Positions 37,925 to 47,019 are shown, numbered from the stretch's first letter. The stretch is 64,000 nucleotides of DNA from Evansella sp. AB-P1 (GCF_029688925.1 NZ_JARUKY010000023.1:1-64000), one strand, 5' to 3'. Numbers and translations: made by a program. The notes: generated by a model from the sequence alone, not told the origin.

Positions 37925-38118
37925 AATCTGGTGCCGAGTTTGGTGCCCGTTTTAAAAAATTTAATGGTACTACAAAATATCAGCTATCAGCGAAACCCTA
38001 ATGTAGAGCATGTTTTGACACTACAAGGTACTAGGGATAACAACCTCCATAGAACTTCAAAACCTTTTGGGAGGCGCGTGCCGTCTCCGCTGGGTTCGAT
38101 TCCCAGACGGTCCCGCCA
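37925..38118 (+). repeat. Right end of element 1 with selC 3'-half copy (att site)
   Basis: It starts with GGTGCCG and GGTGCCC motifs (37930-37948) and ends with a 64-nt copy of the selC 3' half (38055-38118), including CTTCAAAACCTTTTGGG, a T arm and GCCA. The variable arm differs from selC: GGAGGCG...GTCTCC, still able to pair. The preceding ~110 bp recur at 49866-49989 (element 2 right end). There is no 5' tRNA half, so it is not a functional tRNA gene. Confidence 0.85.
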
Positions 38119-38375
38119 ATTAAGAAGTTTTCGAAATCACGGGTTTTATTGGTGACGAGGTCTCAAGGTAATTTTAGACGAAACCTCGGTAGACCTTTTA
38201 GGTAAGACCTCTTGGGTTCGTCTACATATTTATCCAGTCAGTAACCTTCTATATTCAATATAGAAGGTTTTTTATTATGCCTAAAGAGAGCCCAAAAGAA
38301 ACGGAAAAATTATAGAAGTAAAACAAGTAGCAGAAGAATGTCAAAACAGGACTCTGGGACATTACACTTTGCGGC

Positions 38376-38516
38376 ATGTTCGATAAGTTCATGATTTATA
38401 AGGAGACAGAAAGCTTAACTGATATAACCTTAAATGATTATCACAAGCACATAAGGTATTTATTGGAATACACCGGTGGAGACTTGCCCAGTGACGAATT
38501 GGATTTAGAGCTGTTT
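38376..38516 (+). pseudogene. Fragment of a tyrosine recombinase N-terminal domain
   Basis: The frame from ATG 38376 reads MFDKFMIYKETESLTDITLN, then a YHKHIRYLLEYTGGDL segment, the core-binding helix pattern of phage-type integrases. Just before it, out of frame, GHYTLRHV resembles an integrase HTLRH motif. It ends abruptly where an antitoxin-like fragment begins. Confidence 0.5.
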
Positions 38517-38682
38517 CGTGTTTATTTTGTTTATCTGTAAGGGAGTTAAATTCAAATCCTTTTTTAGATTCAGAAAGAGAAAGTTCAAATGTCGTCTTTT
38601 CTGTACTAAAAGTAAACGTATTTTTATCTGTTTGGAAAGCTTCGTAAACTCTACCGTCATCGTTTTTAATATATATCTTCAA
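38503..38682 (-). pseudogene. Truncated copy of the antitoxin-like gene at 49369
   Basis: The first ~56 residues (IKNDDGRVYEAFQTDKNTFT and onward) match the intact 103-residue protein at 49369-49680 with few changes, then the frame runs into foreign sequence. It lies just inside element 2, next to the element 1 right end. Confidence 0.75.
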
Positions 38683-38729
38683 TTAATAACACCTCTTTCC
38701 AGTTATATAAATTTATAATATATAAAAAA

Positions 38730-38775
38730 AAAAGCGTCAGACCCCCAGTGTAGTAAAATTTTACCGTACCGCATG
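38730..38775. repeat. REP-like palindrome, half copy 2
   Basis: GCGTCAGACCCCCAGTGTAG followed by TAAAATTTTACCGTACCG; the right arm is lost. A further left-arm-only copy (GGTGTCAGACCCCCAGTGTG) lies at 39674-39693. Confidence 0.7.
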
Positions 38776-38939
38776 TTCACGAAACCTGGAGTGGTTGATG
38801 CAAACTGCAATAACGGAAAAATGGGGAATTTTGGCCAGACTTTTATCGGATAAAAAATTTTCAGAAACCTATAATAATCTGGTCTACCTTTGAATGATTT
38901 AAAGGTAGCTTAAATTGGAGGTGCATTACCATAGACGGA

Positions 38940-39602
38940 ATGTTCTTCCTCATATTATTTATTTTGTTGGTGAGTGTTCCTATATTATTTTGGATAATAT
39001 CAAGGATCAATCAACCAAAACCTGAACCAATTAAAATAAGTAAAGAGGAACGGAGTCACTTAATGAATTACAAGGAGGAATTTGCTATGGACAGAGACCT
39101 AGAAGAACTTTATGAAGAGGGAAAACTAGATGCTGAAGAAACTCAAATGGAGAAAATAGCTGCTAAAGTAGATGAAGAAATTGGTGAGGAAATTTCCCCG
39201 TTAAAAAATCAGCTTCAATCCATGCAAGAAGCTTTAAACCAGTTACAAACCTCTAGTCAACAAGCTTCAAACATGAGTAGTTCAATGGGACAAACAGGTC
39301 AAAACCAACAACAATCCCAAGAACTATTACAACAAATGCAACAATTTAGCTCTCAAGCACAGCACCAGCAACAAAAGACTTTCCAGCAACTCCAGCAATC
39401 GATTCATCAGGCTGCACAAATGCTTGGAAGTGTTGAACAATCTTTACAGCAAGTAAACATGCTAAACCAAATTGCTCAACAGATTGATCAGACACAGCAA
39501 CAGTTACAACAACAGCAACAAATGCAAGGACAAGGGCAGAGCCAATACCAGCAAGGACAACAATACGGTCAAGGTTCAGGAATAAGCCAACAAGAACATT
39601 AG
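38940..39602 (+). CDS. Membrane-anchored Gln-rich coiled-coil protein
   Basis: The 220-residue protein has one N-terminal membrane helix (residues 1-21), a charged helical region (30-85) and a long Gln-rich, low-complexity coiled coil (90-220; runs of QQQ). The first ATG has no well-placed ribosome site; GGAGGTG (38918-38924) is 15 nt upstream. An in-frame ATA at 38931 would have ideal spacing, so the true start may be ATA or the site has decayed. No family recognised. Confidence 0.6.
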   Translation: MFFLILFILLVSVPILFWIISRINQPKPEPIKISKEERSHLMNYKEEFAMDRDLEELYEEGKLDAEETQMEKIAAKVDEEIGEEISPLKNQLQSMQEALNQLQTSSQQASNMSSSMGQTGQNQQQSQELLQQMQQFSSQAQHQQQKTFQQLQQSIHQAAQMLGSVEQSLQQVNMLNQIAQQIDQTQQQLQQQQQMQGQGQSQYQQGQQYGQGSGISQQEH

Positions 39603-39771
39603 TTTTCGTGTTAGTATACGGGTGTCACCATGAGTGGCACTCGTTATCCTATTAAGGAACCATTCATGCAACAATGGTGTCAGACCCCCAGTGTGCGTGT
39701 TATCACGCAAGGTGCGACTGCCCGTCGCATAAAAAAATCCCCATCGTTCATTATGGGGAGTCTGAATATTG

Positions 39772-40383
39772 TTATGGTCCACTTACGATATTCCAAATCA
39801 AAGTAGTTTCATTATATTTATTAGTGGTCATGCCTTGAGGGAGTTGAAACTTTAATGAATCGACTCCAAAATCAATATAATATGTACCCATCCCTTCCCC
39901 TCGATTGGCAGAAAGAACTTTCGTCGGGAAATTTTCATCAATTTGATATGTCCGATTACCTACCCAGTCAGGAACGTTTGAGGACCCTTCTCCCTCTTGG
40001 ATATTCGCTTCTTGAGTCTGTAATAATAAATACCCCTTAACATCTTCGTCTATGCTACTTTCGTTTTGCTTTAGTTTTTTAATCGGGGTCGACTTAAGGG
40101 TTAAATTCCATCCCGAACCCGATCCTGTAGCATCAACAATCGTCAATGCACCTGCATCTCCATATGCTATATTTTTTTCTTCATCCATTCTCAAAATAAC
40201 ATTTTTTTTTGAAGAGTGAACATTCAGCGTACCACTTGAAACAGAAAAGTTAACAGATGTCTCTGACGATTTTACAGTTGTTATGTTCATTAGCAGAATG
40301 ATCAATAGAAAAGTTGATAAAACTGGAACAAGGTATTTTCTAGTTAAGTTTCTATATAATGCTAACAGTGGTAGCACCTCCAT
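39772..40383 (-). CDS. WxL-domain surface protein, short
   Basis: The 203-residue secreted protein has a hydrophobic N-terminal export/anchor segment (about 15-35) and the two WxL motifs: GWNLTL (around residue 92) and LIWNIVSGP at the C-terminus. WxL domains bind peptidoglycan non-covalently on the Gram-positive surface. It shares the layout SGTLNV...GALTIVDATGSG with the WxL protein at 42080-42640. Start is uncertain: GGAGGTG lies just inside the assumed ATG. It forms a locus with the DUF916/DUF3324 protein upstream. Confidence 0.8.
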   Translation of the reverse strand: MEVLPLLALYRNLTRKYLVPVLSTFLLIILLMNITTVKSSETSVNFSVSSGTLNVHSSKKNVILRMDEEKNIAYGDAGALTIVDATGSGSGWNLTLKSTPIKKLKQNESSIDEDVKGYLLLQTQEANIQEGEGSSNVPDWVGNRTYQIDENFPTKVLSANRGEGMGTYYIDFGVDSLKFQLPQGMTTNKYNETTLIWNIVSGP

Positions 40384-40459
40384 CCAATGTTACCATTATA
40401 TAGGATAAAAGTTGCCAAATTAAGTGTTTTTTTGTGATAATATAAGGAAATAAATCGTT

Positions 40460-41503
40460 CTATTTTCGCCTTGCCCCAAGCCAGTAAAAGATACCCGCCA
40501 CTACTACTCCCCCTATGACCCATACCCACACTGGAATCGTTTTAGACTGTTCAAGAGGAACGTCTTCTCTTATTTCCTCATACTCTCTCACTTGTTCACC
40601 TTCTATTTCAAAAGTCCGTTCTGCTGTTACCTCCTCATCGAGAACATTCGCTGATATAGACACATTATACACACCAGGCTCTAATGATTCATGCTGCCAA
40701 GGAACAGGAAATCGAATTTCCGATTGAGGCACCATTGTAAAAGGTTCAAAGTCACCTTCAAACAGTTCTTCTCCATTTTCATTTTCAACGTTGTAATGAC
40801 CATGTGTCCCTCGTAATATCATTTGAGCATCGTTAATAAACTCCATGTACATTTCCGGTCCAGACGGATGAATGTTTATCCCTACATCTCCCATTGCAAA
40901 GTTTGGATCTGGTGTTTCAGGTAAATCAAGTTGCACTGCCAAGGTAAATGTGATTTCATTTCTTATAATAAAACCGATATCACCTTCTTCATCTTCTTGA
41001 TTCTCAATTTCTTCCAATACATCTTCTCCAACAGAAGCAAATAACAGACCACCTAAGTATGTTCCTTCGTCTGTATCAGGAACTAAAATATGTATAGGAA
41101 CCTCCACCGTCTCATTTGCACTTAGTTCGACAAAAGGGTCGACATTCAGTAATTCAGACATAAGCGTGGCATTCCCCAAGAGTTTCGTATTTTCCGATTC
41201 AATACTCTCCTCATAAAAAATACCTCCAGCGGGAGCAGTATAAGAGTTTAAGGGAAGTACATGAACAGTAATATCATGATCCCTTTTATTTTGAATACGT
41301 GCATGTATCGTTTGCTCGTCTCCCGGATTTACTTGTAAATGATAATAGCCACTAGCACCTTCGATTTGCGTATCCGGTAGTATGGCTTCCACAGAAAATG
41401 GGGCATCCATTTCTTGGGCACTGGTTTTCTCTATACATACAATATTTACGATCATAAAAACAGTAAGAAAACATGAGAAAAAGACCTTAAAGCGATGAAC
41501 CAT
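40460..41503 (-). CDS. DUF916/DUF3324 (WxL-interacting) cell-surface protein
   Basis: The roughly 347-residue protein has a signal peptide, then a DUF916-type beta domain (PFSVEAILPDTQIEGASGYY... with YYHLQVNPGDEQTI and LLGNATLMSELL), a DUF3324-type domain (GDVGINIHPSGPEMYMEFIN onward), and a C-terminal membrane helix with a basic tail (LGARRK). Such proteins bind WxL proteins and anchor them to the membrane. Neighbours on both sides are WxL proteins. I start at ATG 41503; a GTG three codons upstream is closer to AAAGGAG and is possible. Confidence 0.88.
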   Translation of the reverse strand: MVHRFKVFFSCFLTVFMIVNIVCIEKTSAQEMDAPFSVEAILPDTQIEGASGYYHLQVNPGDEQTIHARIQNKRDHDITVHVLPLNSYTAPAGGIFYEESIESENTKLLGNATLMSELLNVDPFVELSANETVEVPIHILVPDTDEGTYLGGLLFASVGEDVLEEIENQEDEEGDIGFIIRNEITFTLAVQLDLPETPDPNFAMGDVGINIHPSGPEMYMEFINDAQMILRGTHGHYNVENENGEELFEGDFEPFTMVPQSEIRFPVPWQHESLEPGVYNVSISANVLDEEVTAERTFEIEGEQVREYEEIREDVPLEQSKTIPVWVWVIGGVVVAGIFYWLGARRK

Positions 41504-41512
41504 GATAATCAC

Positions 41513-42079
41513 TCACTCCTTTTACCCTGTTAGTGTAACCAAATAGAAGGTCATCTTATAAGCTAACGTACACCCCTTAGTATAGTAACTTTTAAAGTAA
41601 CTATTACTTATTGCTTGATTAAGCCTTAGTTGCTATCCACATTTCTTATAATTCCTATAACTTCCCTTGTTGCTAAAGATTTAATGGTTACACTTATGAA
41701 AGTGTGATACCACGATTATCCAAACTTTTATTGGTGGTTTTCTATTTATCAGCACCATTAAACCAACAATTGTTATAAAAGTCATAATTCTAAAAAATAT
41801 TTTATCGAATTTATTCCCTTTCACAAAGCAACCCCCTTCCTTCTTTTAGGAAGCTCCTTAGTTAGAGGGATTATTACAGTGTTTTTCCTAACCTACCCAA
41901 TAGTTAAAATACCGCACTTCACAAAGTCTGTATATTCCTTTCACCTATCTTAACAATAAAAAACGCATTTGATTTTCTATGTGAAAATCAAATGCGTTTT
42001 CCGATATGTTTTAATAGTTTGAACCTCTGAAGTAAACCCTTAGCACAAAATCATTGTTGTTTCGTATGAAACATATATA
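41513..42079 (-). other. Intergenic region of the WxL locus, with a possible truncated small membrane ORF
   Basis: Only one candidate is seen: a GTG-started 47-codon minus-strand frame at 41681-41824, behind AAGGGGGTT. It reads VKGNKFDKIFFRIMTFITIV and then a Pro-Pro-Ile-Lys turn and a second hydrophobic stretch. The start resembles membrane proteins of the CBO0543 type, but it is far too short, so it is probably a remnant. The rest of the region is plain A/T-rich DNA. Confidence 0.4.
41960..42000. terminator. Terminator downstream of the WxL gene
   Basis: An 18-bp perfect inverted repeat (AAAACGCATTTGATTTTC and complement) with loop TATGT, 80 bp after the WxL stop codon on the minus strand. 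Confidence 0.85.
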
Positions 42080-42640
42080 TTACTCTTTAGGACCTTGAGT
42101 AAGGTTCCAAGTAATAGTAGTTTCATATTGCCCTGCAAATGCAGTATCTGGACTTAAAGTTAATGTTAAAGCATTTGCCCCAAAAGTAGTGTTGAATGTA
42201 CCAAGACCTTGACCTACTTTCGCATCCAAAACAGATACTCCAAATTCACTATCAAGGTTTCCACTATCTGGAGTTAAAATAGTAGCATCGGAAGATCCTG
42301 CCTCTGCTGTTACTTCAACTGGTGCAGATAGCACTAGGGAATTTGCCGGTAAAGAATGACCATCAGTTGTTCTTGTTAATGGTAATGCAGTTGCACTTAC
42401 ATTCCACCCATTACCAGTACCAGTAGGATCAACCACTTTAAGAGCTCCTAAATCAGCAAATGTTGTTTGGATTGTACCATCTAATTCGATACCATCAAAT
42501 GTTACGGATGCAGGGACTTCTAGGTTTAAAGTTCCTCCAGTAACTTCAGCAGTTCCAGTTGTATCTGAAGCAAAAGAAGCATTTGCGAAAACACCAAAAG
42601 ATAATGCGAATACGGATAAAGCAGTTACTACTTTTTTCAT
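42080..42640 (-). CDS. WxL-domain surface protein
   Basis: The 186-residue secreted protein has a signal peptide (1-24, cleavage near FASD) followed by one WxL domain covering the whole mature chain. The first motif is GWNVSAT (Trp 79), the second TITWNLTQGP (Trp 178). The SDTTGTAEVTGGTLNLEVPA start is typical. It should be a peptidoglycan-bound surface protein. The ribosome site is CGGGAGGA. A c-di-GMP-I riboswitch lies about 170 nt upstream on the same strand, so expression is likely tied to the motile/sessile switch. Confidence 0.92.
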   Translation of the reverse strand: MKKVVTALSVFALSFGVFANASFASDTTGTAEVTGGTLNLEVPASVTFDGIELDGTIQTTFADLGALKVVDPTGTGNGWNVSATALPLTRTTDGHSLPANSLVLSAPVEVTAEAGSSDATILTPDSGNLDSEFGVSVLDAKVGQGLGTFNTTFGANALTLTLSPDTAFAGQYETTITWNLTQGPKE

Positions 42641-42812
42641 GTATATATTCCTCCCGAAAGATAATTTTTTGAGATAATCTATACCCCACTCACCTTTATC
42701 CTTTTTTAGGCATTAAAAAAACCTACCATATCCTAAAAACTTGAAGTCTATCAAGAAATCTAACAAATGGTAAGAATGGAAAGGAAGTAAGTAACTACTT
42801 CTTCTCATTCTT

Positions 42813-42900
42813 TAGCAACCTGTCGACCTTAGCAATAACAACCTTAGGCACATGGCTTTGCGTCATCGTCTTTCAACGATTTTGCCTTTTATAAAGGAAT
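42813..42900 (-). ncRNA. Cyclic di-GMP-I (GEMM) riboswitch aptamer
   Basis: On the minus strand, P1 forms from ATTCCTTTA and TAAAGAAT. Inside are AAAGGCAAAATCGT, a GAAA tetraloop hairpin (ATCGT/ACGAT) and the diagnostic GACGCAAAGCCA, then a second arm with CCTAAGG and closing GGTTGC. These are the conserved elements of the GEMM-I aptamer. Downstream, AAGAATG...CATTCTT can pair and would compete with the 3' side of P1, a candidate expression platform, although no clear U-tract follows. The first gene downstream is the WxL protein. Confidence 0.85.
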
Positions 42901-43094
42901 GAACTCTATGAAATTGTTCGTTTCAGATTGTGTGTGATATATCTTACAAGGATTATATTATCGTGAAACACAAAACTTATCTAGCTATCAAATGTTTCCA
43001 TTGTTACCAAAGGAAAATATGGTAACTTAGAAATAGAGCATTATTTGACAACAAAAGGCTCCTTGTTACAGAGGCCTCCCGTTTTTCCGATAAG

Positions 43095-43331
43095 TTAGGG
43101 TTTAAAGAGAAAACGCATACTTCCCAAAAAGAATCCTACTAACACTAATCCTAAACCAAAAAAATATCCAAACATTCCATGCTGATCAATGTAAAAAACA
43201 AAGCCAGTAAAGACCATGAGAATTGAAAAAGCAATGATTTCTGTTCCCGATTTCACTTCATTATAAATATAAAATAAGAGAAAGCTAATAAACAGAGATA
43301 ATATTAATAAAATCAATATAAAAATACCCAT
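43095..43331 (-). CDS. Small membrane protein
   Basis: The 78-residue protein is nearly all membrane: three hydrophobic segments (2-24, 32-47, 55-73) with a short basic end. No family recognised. It precedes the c-di-GMP riboswitch on the same strand but has its own upstream region. Confidence 0.6.
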   Translation of the reverse strand: MGIFILILLILSLFISFLLFYIYNEVKSGTEIIAFSILMVFTGFVFYIDQHGMFGYFFGLGLVLVGFFLGSMRFLFKP

Positions 43332-43557
43332 TTGATTACCTAAACCTCACTTATAATTCCAAATCTGTCTTTGAAGCAAGAACAATGACACCCTCTTTCG
43401 CTAAATCCCCTTAAATTTACCATAATTTTCTATTATTTTAACAAAAAAAAGAGCTGCAATTACAACTCGAAATTTTTACAAAGATTGTGCGCAATCTATT
43501 TCGCATAATACTAGAATCATCTACACTCATTATCATAGCCATTTTTATATCCCAAAT

Positions 43558-44856
43558 TCAATTCCTATAGACAGGTAGACCCCTCTCTAGATGTGTATTT
43601 ATAATTTCCAGGGCATTTTGAAGTCCATTCTCCGATTTCATCCGTTTGCCTATTTCAGCTGCTTTCTCTATGACACTATTATTATGTAGTTCCAATATTG
43701 CATCTGTAAGATTTTGTTTCGTTAATTTTGGGAAGGGAATGTGCCGGCCAATATTGATTTCTGTAATCCTCTCCCCCCAAAAAGGCTGGTCCGCATACGT
43801 CGAGCAAATAATGGAAGGAACACCAGATTCCAATGTGGTATGAGTCGTCCCTGCGCCACCGTGATGAATGATGATGCTACAATGTGGGAATAGTAGCTCA
43901 TGGTTTGCTGATTTAAGCATGAATATAGAATCCGAATCTGTATAAGGTAAGTCCTTTGCAATCATGTCAGACCAGCCTGAAGCAATAATGGCTCTCGTTT
44001 GAAGATTGTTCGCGATCTCTATGGCCATATTTATCATTTTTTGTGGTTCTAAGATGGGCAGGCTACCAAAACCAAAATAAATGGGAGCTTTTCCAGCTTC
44101 TAGCCAGGCTAAGAGCTCCTCGGGCAAATGATCTTCCGTATGTTCAATAGATTTTTCAGGTATTTTCCAGTTACCTGTTATGAAGTTGTGTTCACTCCAA
44201 TCTTTAGGAAATGGAACCAATTCATTACTGTATGCATGAAGAATGGGAATATGTTGTTTTACTATATTAGCAAAAACAGATCCTCGTAAGGGGGAAAGAC
44301 CTAATTTTATACGCCACTCATTCAAATCCCTTCTTTTCGATTTTTCATATACCTTCGCAAAGAGAAAATATGTAAGCAAATTCAAAAATCCGAAAGGTAA
44401 TTTCTTGCTTCTAACAAGAAATTGAGGAAATTCTTTCGTTTTTGGAGAATCTGGAAAAGGAGTTGCTAGCATCAATGGGATATGAAATTTCTCTGAAAGA
44501 GTTGCGGCATGAAATAATAACAAAGGGTGAGTAATAATGAGATCATTATCCTGACAAGCAGCTAAGATATCCCTTTCTAGAATGTATCTTCTTTCATGAA
44601 ACATCTTTTGAAGTTCTTCCATAAATTTATTAACATTACCAGCAGCCATCCACCTTTTTCCTTCTTCAGATTCTAATAGTTGTTTTGTATCAACTTCTAA
44701 TGAATGATAAGGTACTTGATAGGGCTCAACATAGGAAATAAAATTTTCAGGTCCAGCTAGATTGACTTGATGCCCTAATTTTTGTAAACCGAGAGCAAGT
44801 GCAAGAAATGGCCTTACATCTCCCAGTGTACCTATAGTTAATAAAGTTATTCTCAT
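43558..44856 (-). CDS. MGT-family UDP-sugar glycosyltransferase (GT1)
   Basis: The 432-residue GT-B enzyme starts at ATG 44856 after GGAGG (a start nine codons earlier lacks one). The N-terminus is RITLLTIGTLGDVRPFLALA, the acceptor-side Rossmann start of macrolide/sterol-type glycosyltransferases. The C-terminal donor site reads IYFGFGSLP and HHGGAGTTHTTLESGVPSII, then YADQPFWG, the GT1 UDP-sugar motif. It may glycosylate a lipid, antibiotic or secondary metabolite; acceptor unknown. It is part of element 2 and not clearly operonic. Confidence 0.9.
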   Translation of the reverse strand: MRITLLTIGTLGDVRPFLALALGLQKLGHQVNLAGPENFISYVEPYQVPYHSLEVDTKQLLESEEGKRWMAAGNVNKFMEELQKMFHERRYILERDILAACQDNDLIITHPLLLFHAATLSEKFHIPLMLATPFPDSPKTKEFPQFLVRSKKLPFGFLNLLTYFLFAKVYEKSKRRDLNEWRIKLGLSPLRGSVFANIVKQHIPILHAYSNELVPFPKDWSEHNFITGNWKIPEKSIEHTEDHLPEELLAWLEAGKAPIYFGFGSLPILEPQKMINMAIEIANNLQTRAIIASGWSDMIAKDLPYTDSDSIFMLKSANHELLFPHCSIIIHHGGAGTTHTTLESGVPSIICSTYADQPFWGERITEINIGRHIPFPKLTKQNLTDAILELHNNSVIEKAAEIGKRMKSENGLQNALEIINTHLERGLPVYRN

Positions 44857-45056
44857 CGGATTTTTTCCTCCATATAGACACATATTTCAAAATACTACCA
44901 TTCATTATTAGTATAGCATCAATTCTAAATTATTAGAATATTAAAACTACTTAAAAACTACCAAATAACAAAGCGGTTAAAGATTATTATCAACAAGGGC
45001 CATTATTTTATTTTGCTGCATATTGTCAAAACCGAATTAAATAACTTTATTTGCTG

Positions 45057-45123
45057 CTTCAGGAATTACTTCTAGGAGGCGCTGCCTGTCTCCAGTGGAT
45101 TCGATTCCCAGATGGTTCCGCCA
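45057..45123 (+). repeat. Diverged selC 3'-half fragment (old att site)
   Basis: CTTC...TAGGAGGCGCTGCCTGTCTCC, TGGATTCGATTCCCAGATGGTTCCGCCA aligns end to end with the 38.06 kb copy with several substitutions and small indels. The T arm and GCCA remain. It is the most diverged of the set. Confidence 0.8.
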
Positions 45124-45193
45124 AAATGAAGCTAAAAATGACTCAAACAATGAAACGGTGCTGAAGTGGTAGTGTTTCTTATTTATAGTCTGC

Positions 45194-45345
45194 GTGAGTA
45201 CGGGAAAAACCACGGCGCAATCATCTTAGGTTACGGAATGCTTTTAAACATTCGTATGAACCCACGCTACTTATGAAATTAATTTCACCAATCATACATT
45301 TGACTACTATTCTTATACAGATATAAAAGCAGGAGAATTTCTCCA
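45194..45345 (+). pseudogene. Remnant of a SET-domain gene
   Basis: GAGTACGGGAAAAACCACGG onward translates to EYGKNHGAIILGYGMLLN and then loses frame, where the intact gene at 56169 reads EYGKNHGAIILGYGMLFNHS. Downstream DNA still matches (CATACATTTGACTACTAT). It follows the 45.06 kb selC fragment as the intact gene follows the 56.02 kb core. Confidence 0.8.
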
Positions 45346-45853
45346 TGTTGTTCAAAAATAATTTTTCTTACAAAGGGCGTGATAAAGCAACCACTTTTAG
45401 ACTAATATTACCTCAAAATGAGTGAAGTAATTTTTACCATATGAAATAGAGGCCTAAATGTTTGGCCAATTAAAACTAGAAGTATAACATTGATTAGAGT
45501 AGAAGGGATGAGATCTTTTCTACTCTTTTTTGTTCATTTTTATAAATAATAATAGTTTCAAAGTGTTCCACAAACGAGTCTTGTTCACAATATCCATAAT
45601 ACTTCTCTCGTTCATTCTCCTTCATTCTTATACCCAATTATTGGCGCATGTATTTTCTGTCCCCTTCCACTATCCCCACTTATATCCATTTTTCCCATCA
45701 TTAAATCCCTCAATCTATGAAACTTCCAATTTTTCACTACTAGGCAAACTCTATTAAATGGTTACAATTAATCTTAGCGCTTCTTTTTAGCGCCATCCCC
45801 TTGTTTGTCCAACAGACAACAAACATTTATTACATCTTGGAAGGAGTTTTTAT

Positions 45854-46999
45854 ATGTTCATTAATAAAGTAACAATTACTGTTATCATAGCTTCTTTTCT
45901 TAGTTTAGGAGTTTTTCAGCCTTCTTTCATTGTGCATGGACAAACAACTGAGGTAGCGGCTTCGAACCTGTTCCGTCCTCTTCCATTTGAAGATGCAGAA
46001 TTAGGAAGAAACTCTCATGCGTATTTAGGTAGAATTCAAGCCCCTACGGAACAAGAAAAAGAAGACTTTGTTAATCAAATTACTGAATACGGAATTCAGG
46101 CTAGCAAACAATACGGCATGCCTGCAAGTGCGATTATTGGTATGTCTATTATTGAAAGTGGTTATGGAACAACAAGAACTGCACACTTTGCAAACAACCT
46201 TTTCGGCATTAAAGTATGGGGATATAACCCACAAAATGCATGGCAATTAAAAGGGCAGCCTGATGAAGATTTAGATAGAAAAATACCTGTAATTGCTAAT
46301 TATGGACCCGATCGAATCGTTTTTGATGAAACACAAAGAAGAGATAATTGGTACCGTAAATTTAATTCTTATGAGCACTCTGTTAACTTCTTAACTGGTA
46401 CTCTTTTAGTCAATCAACGCTATGGCTTTGCTATTAAAAACTATCAAGATAGAATTGCAAACGGTTGGGATATAAAGGATGCTTCAAAGGAATATCTTTA
46501 TGAGATTGCTAACGCTGGGTACAATCACTTAGGCGGGGAATATTATAGAGAAGTAGTCGGTAAACTCATGAATCAATGGGATTTATACCGTCACGATGTA
46601 ATTGAGGATGTTAAAGAAGATGAAGGAACACCGATCACGAGTGGGTATCACACAGTAGTTTCAGGTGATACGTTGTGGAGACTATCTGTTCAATATGGAA
46701 CGACTGTCGATGCAATTAAGACAGCAAACAATTTAACATCTGACATGTTATTTATCGGACAAGTTTTATTCATACCTGTAAATCAATCTGTTTCAGAACC
46801 TGTCGCACCAACAGAACCTGAACAAATTAAAGAAGATCCCGTTGATGAACCTGAACCTGTTATTGAAGAAGAGCCGGTTGTTGAATCTCAACCTGTCGTT
46901 GAAGAAGATCAAGTCGTCGAAAAAACAAGAGGAAACGGCAATAACAATGGCGGAGGTAATAACGGCGGCGGTAATGGAGGCGGACCTAAAAGAAAGTAG
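45854..46999 (+). CDS. Secreted glucosaminidase with LysM domain
   Basis: The 381-residue exported autolysin-like enzyme has a signal peptide (1-30) and a FlgJ/LytG-type glucosaminidase domain (about 70-245) with catalytic Glu in SIIESGYGTT and the NLFGIK motif. A LysM repeat (about 265-312; YHTVVSGDTLWRLS...LFIP) follows, then a Glu/Pro/Val repeat region and a Gly/Asn-rich basic tail (GNGNNNGGGNN). It hydrolyses the glycan strand of peptidoglycan. The ribosome site TTGGAAGGAG is strong. It terminates at a hairpin (47020-47057). Confidence 0.9.
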   Translation: MFINKVTITVIIASFLSLGVFQPSFIVHGQTTEVAASNLFRPLPFEDAELGRNSHAYLGRIQAPTEQEKEDFVNQITEYGIQASKQYGMPASAIIGMSIIESGYGTTRTAHFANNLFGIKVWGYNPQNAWQLKGQPDEDLDRKIPVIANYGPDRIVFDETQRRDNWYRKFNSYEHSVNFLTGTLLVNQRYGFAIKNYQDRIANGWDIKDASKEYLYEIANAGYNHLGGEYYREVVGKLMNQWDLYRHDVIEDVKEDEGTPITSGYHTVVSGDTLWRLSVQYGTTVDAIKTANNLTSDMLFIGQVLFIPVNQSVSEPVAPTEPEQIKEDPVDEPEPVIEEEPVVESQPVVEEDQVVEKTRGNGNNNGGGNNGGGNGGGPKRK

Positions 47000-47019
47000 T
47001 TTAGTTTATATTTACTCTA

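Larger units (their letters stand above)
27241..38118. mobile_element. Integrated element 1 at selC (defence cargo)
   Basis: The segment is bounded by selC on the left and by a 64-nt direct repeat of the selC 3' half (38055-38118) on the right. Just inside the left end are a tyrosine integrase and an excisionase-like gene, and both ends carry paired GGTGCC-type motifs likely to be integrase arm sites. Cargo: a small ORF, Mrr-type nuclease remnant, toxin-tail/immunity pair, ECF sigma/anti-sigma, a small hypothetical and an ABC-3C-type three-gene operon. The integrase has an in-frame amber codon, so autonomous excision may be lost. No conjugation or replication genes are seen; it is a genomic island rather than an ICE. 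Confidence 0.8.
44884..45853. other. Decayed region with old selC fragment and dead SET gene
   Basis: Nearly 1 kb without an intact gene. It contains the diverged selC fragment (45057-45123), the SET-gene remnant (45194-45345) and a terminator-like hairpin AGAGTAGAA/TTTCTACTCT with T-run at 45497-45531. The rest is A/T-rich. Confidence 0.6.
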
